A stretch of DNA of 64,000 nt from Ophioderma brevispina (taxonomy: Eukaryota > Echinodermata > Ophiuroidea > Amphilepidida > Ophiodermatidae). The stretch spans positions 1 through 64,000 of the forward strand of contig JAMKCH010002900.1 in assembly GCA_023653785.1 (NCBI GenBank), written 5' to 3'. Of this stretch, positions 54,078 to 64,000 are shown in pieces (positions within the stretch are counted from its first letter, which is position 1; each line of letters opens with the position of its first letter). The notes below the pieces were generated by a model. The model worked only from the letters and a program-made list of their open reading frames with translations. It had not been told where the DNA came from and searched no databases. Position numbers and translations under genes: made by a program.

Positions 54078-56390
54078 CTATGCATCCATGCACAAATCAC
54101 ACTCATATTCCAAGTCTTCAATTTGGTCAGTTGTGAGTTGATCAATACTTACAATGTCCGTGCAACGTTTGTGAAACCAACGTGGACATGCACAACAGCC
54201 GATCCATTCATCCTGAGTACCAACATTTAATCCACATCTTGCGCATGTCTCATCACATATTGTTTCCTGGCTTGGCGTAGAAGACTTGGACTTCCTCTTT
54301 CTTTTACCACCTTTGTTAGAATTCTTTTCCTTCTCTTGGCGTCTTTTTTCCCGCTCATCTTTCCTTTGCTGTTTCTTTTTCTCCACTTCTTCTTTTTTCT
54401 CAGCTTTTTCTTTCATATATTGCCGCCACTTGTCACCCGAGATTGCTCTTGGTAACATCTCCTGCTTTCTAACTGGTTTCTTTGATTTTGCGATGGGTGC
54501 AGGATAGTGTAGATGATTGGCAAATGCAGGGCTTACATATGATTGTGAACGCTTCAATGAAGTACTTGAAGAAACAGGCAAAGTAAAAGGTGGTGTACCT
54601 GCAAAGGCTCTAGGGGAAGTTATAGCACATGATGAAGTTGAGGCTCTTGATGAAGGCAGCAGTATTCTAGAGGATGAAGTTAAGGGTGCTCTTGATGCAG
54701 ACATTGTTGATGATTGAATACCCGAGCGGTCTATTGAACTGGAAGGTAGTGTGTGTGGGGTTGCTGATACGGCCCTTGACGCACAAGGTACTTCATAGGA
54801 AGTGGCTGAGGATGCTATTGGCGTGGAAGATATAGTTGAGGGTGACTTAGCTGTCAAGACACTTGATGACACAGGAGCATTTGTTGTAGTTGCAGCAGGC
54901 GCATCAGGAAATTGTGATGTAGAATGAATGCTAGAAGATGATGTATGAGAGCAAGTGGTAGAGGCCATTTTCAAGACTTTCCATGCACTGAAAACTGGGT
55001 CAATAGTCAGATCGTAACCTTCATCTACTCTCTTCTTGAAGAGAGTCCGTTGATCTTGGTGAAGAGCACCATCTAGCAAACGAAACCCTGAAATGGAATC
55101 CAGGAACGCAGGACCAACTGGAGATGATGAATCTGTAGAAGTAACAGGAGCCACAGTATCAACAGGAACGACGGCTGAAGTGGAGGCCTCAGGCAGTGCA
55201 GCAGCGATGTTTACTGAAGGAATAGAGACTGGAGAAACAGTAGCGGCAGCCACAGCCAGTGTAGATAATGGAGAGGTAGAGGATGGAACACTGGTACTAG
55301 ATGGAGTTGATGATTCTGGCAGGTAGATGGTGGATGCTAGTAGTTTCCCTTTGTCATACTCCTTGGTGTATGGGAAGAGGCCACATTTCCTAAATCCTTT
55401 CTGTGCATTTCTGGACAAAGTAGATGGCTCCCACGCTGCTCCAAAAACAGGGCTAAATGTTGCCTTGGTGACAAAGTCTCCAATGTTGCTAGCCTGGTAG
55501 TTGCGAACCGAGTCAAACCACTTTTCCTTGAGTCTCTGAAGACTGATACATCACATGGCTGCAACACATGTGTTGAATGAGGAGAAGACAATACAATATA
55601 ATACCGTGGTCGTTGCAAAATTCTTGCAGTCTCCAAGTTGATGTGGGCAGTATGGTCATCCACATCAAAAAATGACGGGAAAACTTGACATTGCGTCCTG
55701 TAATTGTAGGGTAGAAGTGGTTTGCTATCCACTCAAAAGAAGACTGCTGAATCAATCCAACCTGAAGGTGATCGGCCAAGGAAAATGTACCTTCAGGTGC
55801 ACCATGTGTGCATCATAATGCAGTCTAACACCAGGGTGATGATCATAGGTGGAAGTAAAAACATCTGCACCGATCCAACTAAGACAGTGATCTGTGTTCG
55901 ATCACCGTACATTGTTGCGTAAACATCTTTTGCACCTTAGGTGCAAGAACTCTTTCAGTTCTTGCTTGTAGAGGGAAACCCAATCATCAGATGTACATCC
56001 TAGATGGATCACCCATTATGTCTAACCCACCTTCTACCTCGGGGATGCAAATAAGCATCTAAACCCTTAAACCATTATCTACCTTCTCTGACGTCAACAC
56101 ACATGCCCGCTCCTTACCCAAAATTTCGGGTTTACGCCAAGAATGAGGGATGACTCCTCAGGAAACCTTCCCACCACTTTATGGCCAGGTGGTTACCCTC
56201 TTTAAACGGAGTAACCCTCCCATCGTAATCAAGAGTTTTTTGAAACAATTACTCCTATTTCTTTACATCCGTGTTCCGTACAATTGTGTTAATGTGCTTG
56301 CATAACCATGTCCTAAGACGCTTTTCCTCTGCCTCAGTCAACACAGTTGGTGGCCCACTCCTGTGTTTCATGGATGATCTGTGAAGAAAC
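54078..56390 (-). pseudogene. pogo/Tigger-type DDE transposase with C-terminal PHD finger, broken
   Basis: Reading the - strand from 56390. A CENP-B-type DNA-binding segment comes first (SGPPTVLTEAEEKRLRTWLC at about 56300-56360), then TPFKEGN and WWEGFLRSHPSF (about 56150-56210). Next is an eroded first Asp region, then RVLAPK and VYATMYGDRTQITVLVGS (about 55860-55965). These are followed by FLLPPMII, WIDS/FEWI, DDHTAHI (second Asp region, about 55640), and HSTHVLQPCDVSVF with the third Asp (about 55545-55590). After a frame change comes LKEKWFDSVRNYQASNI, then a continuous open frame from about 55530 to 54078. That frame has SRNAQKGFRKCGLFPYT, a Ser/Thr/Ala-rich linker of about 250 residues, a Lys/Glu-rich coiled segment, and a PHD finger. 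At least three frame changes. A splice-acceptor-like TTTCTTCACAG lies just upstream at 56380-56390. Confidence 0.8.
54081..54257 (-). CDS. PHD finger at the C-terminus of the transposase
   Basis: The last 59 residues start CDETCARCGLNVGT and contain WIGCCACPRWFHKRC and YECDLC. The ligand order C-x2-C, C-C, W-F-H-x2-C, C-x2-C is a full C4HC3 set. PHD fingers bind histone H3 tails in known families, and a transposase carrying one could be guided to chromatin; that role is inference. This part is intact and still in one open frame with the linker. Confidence 0.75.
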
Positions 56391-59300
56391 GACCAGGGAT
56401 GGGGAATCAAATACAAAGTTAGTACATGAATAAAATCAGTAAAAGTATTTTGTTTTGCATTTATTCCTTGAGGCTTATTCAGAACATTCACCTCATTGTT
56501 TTGTGTGTCAATTTAACCAGTTAGTTGGGTTAAAAATAATATTAGGAAATATTTACAACATAGAAATTGACTTTTTTAAAGGGCTTAGCAGCCATTGTAT
56601 CAATATTTTATCATGTTTTATGTGTTAAATTAGAGATCCCTAATGTCATGTTCCATGAAATTGGAAGTCAATATCAGGATAGTCGCATATAGTAGGCACT
56701 AATGCATTCCAGTACATAAAATGAACATGAAATTATTTTTTCAAAAAACACCTTTGGTCTAAAAGTATCAAACTATTTTTCACAACATAAGATGGGAGGG
56801 TTCAATCCATTACTTGACTAAAACTATTTGAAATCTATCGAAACCTTTTTTTTTTTTAACTAAAATGTTTTGGGTCGAAATTGAAATGGCTTGTTCACCT
56901 TTAAGCCAGGTATTACCCTATCAGATCGGAACCATTTAACTGGGATTGTGAATTGAAACCATTAAAATCAATAAATGCTTTATTGGCATTATTGAGAAAC
57001 CACCATTAATTTTTAATTGTGAAGAGATCACAATATGGATGGATAAAATATACAATGATATACCTAATTATTATAAATTATTGTATACAGGAATATAAAA
57101 TGCAACTGATCAAAACACAACAATTTTAAAAGATTACTTAATATTTCTATTTAGAGTTAGCAATTAGATTATACTCTTAAGAAGATTGAGACGTATAAAC
57201 ATATAATTTATACAAACGAACACAAAGTGTGGTAACTTACCAAAATAAAAAGTACATAAAATAAAAAACAAATAACTACACAAATGTTTGCTTTTACAAG
57301 TAAAAATATTAAAGGGGGTGGTCCGATTAAGTAGATAAAGTTTTCATCTTAATAGAATGGACCTGCACCCAAAAACCACATTCGGTAAAGTTTCGTGCGA
57401 TATTTCAATCCGTTTGAGTGACAGAGGGAAACGTGATTTTGTGAGCACCATAGAGTTATGTGTAAAACTAAATTGTGGTCGACCAAAATGAGTACACTTT
57501 CGCTCGTAACTCCCAAACCAAAAACATCATTTAGGCTTAGATTTCACAGGGTAAATGAGAAACAATAGTAGCTTTTTCGATAACCAAATTTTCGACCACT
57601 TCCGGTAAAATATGGGCTTCTGGGGAGGGCTATTAGCGAGGGGCCAGGGACCCTTACACATGACTAAATGGGAGGGACACAAATTACACAACTATTAGTG
57701 ATCTTAAAGTACTCTTTACTTTACATGGTTGGTTCATGGTTAAGAGAAGGAAAATATCTACAGCACTTAGTATACACTGTTTTATGTTTACTCCTTAATG
57801 TCTTAATTATAACAGGGATGGGTTGCGTGTGAAGAGTACAGAAAAAAAATATGAAATCGCTTCTTTTGTTTTTATAGCACATGCTCTGAACAAAAGTTTA
57901 ATTACTTTAGTTTTTAAATATTACAAATGATGACACTTTATACCTTGTTCTTCAGATTTTTCTTATCAGTAATCACTCCAACATCCCCGACCTTACCTGT
58001 GTGCCGTGTTTGATGCTTTGTTTGTTGTTAGAAAAGCCATGTATTCAAATAGAATTGTTCATAGACTGGGTTTAAAACCCAGCAGATGATATACAGTTTA
58101 TATATTTAACTTGTGGATTTCTATCATACAAATTATGCACCAGTACTTTGGCTTTGTGCTAGCGAGAAATAGTTCATTCTTTTTAATACAAATCCAATCC
58201 ACGATGAATGGCAATTGGAACGATGGAACTCCGAACGACGGTGAATTAAGGTAAAAACATAAAAGCAAGGATTTATCAGCATAAATATGAAATCAAACAA
58301 TCAGTAGTTAGTAAAAACTAAGAGAATGTTGTGAACATCAATTCTTAAACACTCCAGATCCTAACCTTACATGTATAAATAAGCCATTCATGGGCCTAAC
58401 CGTGTGACCCGACACAAGTACAGGTGACGCCAAAGTGCTACTTGAACCAATCGTGGGTGCATAATTACAAGACTTTGAGATTAAAGATATTATTGGGAAA
58501 CGAGGAGTTCTTTATGATGAATTGAACCAAAAGCGATACCAGTTTCAGTGTAAGAACGAGGTGGAGACGCGGATTTTTCCCATGGCAAATTATGGTCTTA
58601 CCAGTTTCAATTCGTCATAAAGAGAGCATCGGTTGTAGAAATATTAGTAGTGCCGTATTCATAGTCCGGTAACAATAGTGACACCGAACTAGTTGACTTT
58701 TTTACGCAACATAGTTTTCACGCTTTATTCCGTCATTGTCTAATGGAGCTCGGGACTCAGTGGTGTAAATCCCCGGTTTAGCATAGCAAAATGCTACTCA
58801 TTTGGTTGAAGTAAAGCTACACAAAGTTGGGCTTGTATAGCATTTTTTTACAATGCCAAAAATATAAAAGCATCCCTTTTGTGTAAAATTGTCAAAAAAC
58901 TGTGATAACATTTCAAAGGAATTTGCACACTGCTCGGACTGTGGCTCCCGGCGGACTATATCTCTTTCCACCTGTTCCCATCGTTATTCTATTTCTTTAA
59001 CAGCTTTATTAATTTCAGGTTCAGCTTAACCCAATTTTGTGATCCGTATGGGCTTAAATATAACATAGAAATTACGGCACCACCCAGTAGAAAATTAGAA
59101 CCTGTTGAACGCAACAAAACATACGCAACGAGACAACATTGGCAGGCTGGAACAATGGCACGCCAATGAGAAAAAACACGATGACGCAGCGACTTTCAAC
59201 CTCCAAATAACATCAATACGGCACGTACTACCGTATCAAACTGAACCTGGGAATCAGTCAAGAAAATTGCTTAAATTTTCACAGTGTTTAAGAATGATGG

Positions 59301-60108
59301 ATTTAAAAAGCTGGGTAATCATCGGTAAAATTAGTTCTATAATTTTAGTAAACGGTAATAACACTTATAAAACAGCTTGAGAATGAGATTATTGTTCTTG
59401 GGCTCGGCCGTGTATCTCCTACGAGAAAAGGTGCATAGCACATGGGCTCTAAAGCACTACTACTTTTTGGGCGTAATAGAACAAACTGACGTGCCTTGTT
59501 ACTTAATTAAAATAAGGCTGTCACCTAGTGATAACAACACAATAGATACACGGCAGAGAGGCTGGAAAACAACAACCTAATTCTCTAGTTCTGTGAAAAC
59601 AAAAAATGCAGATAGTAAGTAAATAACAATGCATAAGATTAAGGCTGCATACAGTGTATTAATGCACCAAAAATAAACAAGACATAATTACATCCATCAA
59701 TAACATGGAGCAAATGACAGAGGTCTGCCACATTCAACTTTGCAAAGCAACTGTTCAGGTTATTAAATAGACTTGGGCAATTATTCATCACCTGCTACTG
59801 AATTGCTTTGCAAATTTAAAGGATAAATTATGTCCTGCAAGTTAGTGTTGCCATTCTATACTACATCTACTCTACTTCAAAGTCATCTAGTCTATATGCT
59901 ATTCTAGTCTATTCTAAGCTAATCACTCTAAACTATTCTCAATTCTATAATTTTCTATTCTACATGTAAGATAGACACATAACTAAATCTTAAAGTACTC
60001 TATTCTAACAAAGCAATTACTATTCTATGTTGTTATTACATGTAAATAGCTTCAAAGAACATTGTTAGATGATGGTGATAATTACGATAGACTTCTATTT
60101 GTAACAAG
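56391..60108. other. Interval with no recognised gene
   Basis: AT-rich DNA. Apart from the repeat at 57310-57665 I see no exon with supporting motifs. Open frames at 59105-59580 have no features I recognise. Confidence 0.5.
57310..57665 (+). repeat. Diverged dispersed repeat, copy 2
   Basis: Collinear with 2776-3150 over about 350 bases. It begins TTAAAGGGGGTGG, so it may itself be a TTAA element. No clear right inverted repeat was seen. Confidence 0.65.
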
Positions 60109-60636
60109 TTAAAGGTGCTTGTTCCACTCGTATTTGAGACCCCCCCCCCCCGATTTAACCGGAAGTACAGTGGGATTAATAATTACTTGGACAGGAGATA
60201 CGCACACCTCATGTAAGCCCAACAAGCTACGCGGAGGTTTGGCGCATTCTTCGACCAATTATGCATCTTGAAAAGAGGTGAGATGTTCCTCCTGGCTCAC
60301 GCAGTCCACGCTCGCGTGTGTTCGATTCTGTCCAACAAATTATTAATCAGACTGTAGTATGAATTTTGATATCAGATGAAAGGCCGTATTTTTCTCATTG
60401 TCTTCCTGAAATTTCAGCTTTTCAAATCCATTTCCCAAGATACGTGCAAAACACTGCTGTTTTAGTGGTTAACCATCAATATTAACACGGTAGTGAATAG
60501 GGCGTTGCACTATGAATCATTGCGTCTTGCATCAAAACTGCAAGCTTGTTTCCCACGATAATTAGCTTGTGCAAGTGTAGGGCTTTAATATCAAGTAGAG
60601 AACACCATACACAAAAATCGAAACAAGCACCTTTAA
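60109..60636 (-). mobile_element. TTAA MITE family C, copy 4 (528 bp, with an insertion)
   Basis: TTAAAGGTGCTTGTTCCACT at the left, AAACAAGCACCTTTAA at the right, inverted relative to copies 1 and 3. It is about 190 bases longer. The extra material lies around 60170-60360, between the CCGATTTAACCGGAAGTA block and TTTTGATATCAGATGAAAGG. Confidence 0.75.
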
Positions 60637-61315
60637 CAACAAATTAAAAGAGCATTTCGTGATCCACAGCGTCGCCCACTCGACCCACTTAAAAATTGAG
60701 ATTTTTACATCACCTGAACCGTTGGCATAAGTATAGTGTGTGTGCTTAATCTTAATATGCATATTTGATCTTTTTTGAAACATTTGTAATCTTGTATTTT
60801 CTGGCTTTAAAAAGACATGAAAAATACAACCCTGCTTGTTGCAATAATGTCTTTCAATATGTTAGAGCCTATTTATATTGTTAATGTATTCTTAATTGAT
60901 TTTATTTGTATGTAAATTGCCAGAATAAAATTAAATGAAAGAAATAGACAGGGCCGTGGAATTTTATTATTAGAGTGTTAGGCAAAAAAAAAAGTTTTGT
61001 CTCAGAAGAAATGTGAAAAATGCTATTGCAAAAAACGATTATTTTTAAATGCTAATGCTTAGTGCCAGATTTTTGCCCTACTTCATTTTTTCCCTGAAAA
61101 ACCTAACAAAAATAATGCGCTAAAAGACCGATTCTAAACAAAGTGCGCGGTCTTCTGAGACAAACTTGTTTTTTTTCTTGGCCTTAATAACTACAGACGA
61201 TTGATTTAATTCTCAGACATATTTGAACATAAGACTGTATTGCAACGGGTCAAATCATGCACCAAACCAGAAACCACTACATTGTTGATTGCACTCACAC
61301 AGGCATGTGTGTGGT

Positions 61316-62101
61316 TTATCCAAGAAATAATAGTAACAGCAGTAATAAACATCTTACCTTGTCTTGGATGGAATCATGTAATTAAACAAGTAGACCTCGG
61401 TGCGAGAACCGTGCAACCAATGTATTGAGTCAAGACTCCAGGCTGTGCAAGCAAAGCATTAAAATTGAGTTCTGCATTTAGTTCAGATGAAACAAGAAGG
61501 CGCCTTAAAATTATTTATTAGGCCCTTAAAATTATCAGTTTCTCGTAGGAGTGGTCTCAGAAAAGTAAGGAAGGGTTTTTATTTTTTTTACTAAACAATA
61601 CTAAAACATGGTCGATTTCACTGATATTACCAATTTACCACCAACTTTCAGCAGCATCAGAAAAAAATTAGGTCTTTTTTATTTCTAAGTTTATGAGGAT
61701 TATCCAAGAAATAATAATAGTAACAGCAGTCTAAGTAATAAACATCTTACCTTGTCTTGGATGTTGGAAGCAGTTAAATTATTAAACAATAGACCTCGGT
61801 GCGAGAACCGTGCTTGCAACCAATGTATCGAGTCAAGACTCCAGGCTGTGCAAGCAAAGCATTAAAATTGAATTCTGCATTTAGTTCAGATGAAACAAGA
61901 AGGTGCCTCAAAATTATTTATTAGGCCCTTAAAATAATTATTAGTTTCTCGTAGGAGTGGTCTCGGAAAAGTGAGGATGGGTTTTTATTTTTTTACTAAA
62001 CAATAATATGGCTGTTTTCACTGATATTACCAATTTACCAACAACTTTCAGCAGCATGATCAGAAAAAAAGGGGTTTTTTATTTCTAAGAGTTTATGAGG
62101 A
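61316..62101 (+). repeat. Tandem duplication, two units of about 384 and 402 bp
   Basis: Unit 1 (61316-61699) and unit 2 (61700-62101) both begin TTATCCAAGAAATAATA, contain GTAATAAACATCTTACCTTG, ACCTCGGTGCGAGAACCGTG, AGTCAAGACTCCAGGCTGTG and TTTCTCGTAGGAGTGGTCTC, and end TTTATGAGGA. They differ by many small indels. Confidence 0.9.
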
Positions 62102-64000
62102 ATAGACCTCCTAGAGGTTTCTAAAATTCATGAAATTGCCTAGTTGTCGTGATAATAACACAATTAGGCCATCATCCATCAAAATTAAGGAATTGAAAAC
62201 ATTAACGAAAAGTTTAAAAAAATAAAAAAAAGTTTAACGCGTACCAAGTGAGGGGGAGGTCTATGAGAATCCAATAATTTTTGTGGCCTAAATTTTTTTT
62301 TTATACTAGTATATTTCAACTGACACTTGTGCTAAACATTAACCTGTGTATGGGGGTGGTGACCTTTGACCCCAGCATTTTTTTGTGCTTGGGTCAAGAG
62401 TCCTTTTTTGGCCAAATTTGGGTTGTTCTATTCTAAACTCTACGGATTTCTAAATTGACCTTTACTGACCTTTGACTGTTTGTTTTCCCCACCCATGTGC
62501 CACCATTCATCTTCACAAGTCCAGCACAATGAATTTGAAATGCACATGACATAGTCGAACAGACAGACAACTCTCTTGTTTTTTTCTAATAAAAGTTTTA
62601 AAACTTTATCTATTCAGAAATTACAGTGAGGTAGCTAATGAAAAATAATAAACTTACATTTTTCCTTCAATCTTGTCTTGTGTTATTTACTCATTTTCTT
62701 TGATATTGATTGGTTGAAAATTTGGGAAAACTGAAATTCACCGCCCACCACTAGGGCCTAGATTGTTATTTCAGAGGCATATTTGTGTTTTACAATCCCC
62801 ATCCCCCCCACTCCACTACTTAAAGCATACCACAAAATACACACAGGGTCGGTTCATAGGACATGAAAATTATCTGTAGAGGCCGCTCTGACCGAAAATG
62901 AGTATTTGGGTTAATCTCGGCCCAATCCTATTTCGGAGCCACCCCACCCCCCCGTTTCATAGTATCGAGTCACAGTGACATGTATGCACCTCATATTTCC
63001 ATTATCTGCAATGTGTGCGGGTCTACCGATACAAAATTACAACTAAAAAAACCGGCATCACACACTCCCCAACTCTTCTATGAGTCTAGTTCCGGATGCC
63101 AGCCAGTTTACTTCGCCCCTCTTCTCTCTCGTTTCGTTTTTTTTTGTGGCTTTGGCTTCCTAGACAGTTCATTAGAAGAACTCAACTGCTACAGTCCATG
63201 CCCATTGAGCAATATTTTAGATATTGAAAAACAAAATGGGCCCGCCAAAATGCCATATTTTAGGGAATTGACCAAAAGGTGTTTTTTCTGAGACAACCGA
63301 GGAAAACATATTTAATGATATTAATGGATGATACAGACAAAAGCTATATTTAATTTTTCAAGATGGCGGTTAAATATCAATATTGTGACCCAAAAAAAAA
63401 TGGTGGCCGCCAAAAAACCCACATTTTTTGTGAAATACCACCACCAAGCTTTGTTGTTCCGTACATAAGCCTGGCAAATGTAATCATGTTATGGGTGCCA
63501 CTTAACAGGAACAACCAGTTATGAGTAATATTTTTTTCAGCGAATACATTTTCAAGACGCGACCAAATACATTGCTGCCAAGGCTCCAGAGCATCACGTA
63601 GTAAATTTCACCGATTTCTTTTTCTCAGTGACGGCTGACGTGGCGTAGCTATAATTTTCAGATGGGGGGTGGGCAGTGTCGCATCTCAAACCGACAGAAA
63701 ATGGGTCGGGTCCATTTGTGGGGTCCAGGGGCGAAGCGCCGGTGGGGGGGTCGAGGGAGGGGGGGAGCCCCCTGAAAATTTTGGGTTTTATAGCTTAAAA
63801 AAATGTCTTCCTGAGGGCTAATTTTTTTGTACTATTTTGTAAAAATATACTTGTCGCAGCACAAGCGGATCCGCAGCCCCCGCTTTCCATTGAACTTTAA
63901 ACCTATACTTGTTTTGCCGACAACCGGTCTTCACGTGCCATGACCCTGAATTTTTCAAGTTAACCGATGCGGGCTCAGATCTCAAACCCCAAGACGAAAA
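62102..64000. other. Right edge, no recognised gene
   Basis: Simple C- and T-rich stretches. At 63645-63790 there is a G-rich segment (GGGTCCAGGGGCGAAGCGCC, then GGGGGAGCCCCCTGAAAATT) that looks like a dispersed repeat. The open frame at 62980-63291 has no recognised motif. Confidence 0.45.

Noticed and set aside
54286..55326. Open + strand frames opposite the transposase linker
   Set aside because: Shadows of the Ser/Thr/Ala-rich and Lys-rich - strand frame; composition mirrors it.
55436..55450. Frameshift in the A run at 55443-55447 of the transposase
   Set aside because: The downstream frame continues open through this run to about 55540, so the real frame change lies near 55530-55542 instead.
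55925..56225. Apparent foreign block between transposase parts
   Set aside because: At first it looked like a SINE insertion, but on the - strand it reads through as transposase with frame changes (WWEGFLRSHPSF, RVLAPK, VYATMYGD), so it belongs to the element.
62980..63291. Open frame of 103 residues on +
   Set aside because: Low-complexity Phe/Cys/Ser composition in C- and T-rich DNA; nothing recognisable.

Overview
The window is AT-rich, intron-dominated metazoan DNA. It has widely spaced short exons with GT/AG boundaries, no operons, and many small inverted-repeat elements. The domain layout of the main gene and the repeat style suggest an invertebrate deuterostome such as an echinoderm or hemichordate. 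That placement is inference; the sequence alone does not fix the species.

The first 38.6 kb is mostly one gene on the + strand. It is a 60 kDa-type L-asparaginase / lysophospholipase (ASPG-like) with C-terminal ankyrin repeats. The 5' end, including the first catalytic Thr motif, lies upstream of base 1. I place eleven exons, ending at a TAG at 38621-38623. Five exons (28137, 29691, 31214, 38465 and 461) read cleanly. The others carry small indels or frame slips although their protein signal is still clear. The two weakest are ankyrin exons near 32.9 kb and 34.6 kb, visible only if frame changes are allowed.

The introns and the region after the gene are filled with non-autonomous elements. 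At least eight families start or end at TTAA and have terminal inverted repeats of the type TTAAAG.... One of these families occurs four times. Other elements are a hAT-like MITE, foldback hairpins, tRNA-like (SINE-like) segments, a possible Helitron 3' end, a repeat carrying AGGTCAAAGGTCA motifs, and a 267-bp almost pure G tract.

From 43.6 to 52 kb there is a possible second gene on the + strand: a TATA-like box, a candidate first coding exon at 43954-44006, and a phase-compatible exon at 49246-49284. A decayed CR1/L2-like LINE (about 45.0-49.2 kb) sits between these two exons. It retains a PHD-like ORF1 remnant, an endonuclease, a reverse transcriptase and the C-terminal tail.

From 54.1 to 56.4 kb on the - strand lies a broken pogo/Tigger-type DDE transposase with a CENP-B-like N-terminal part and a C-terminal PHD finger. 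From 56.5 to 64 kb I see no convincing gene, only repeats and one tandem duplication (61316-62101).
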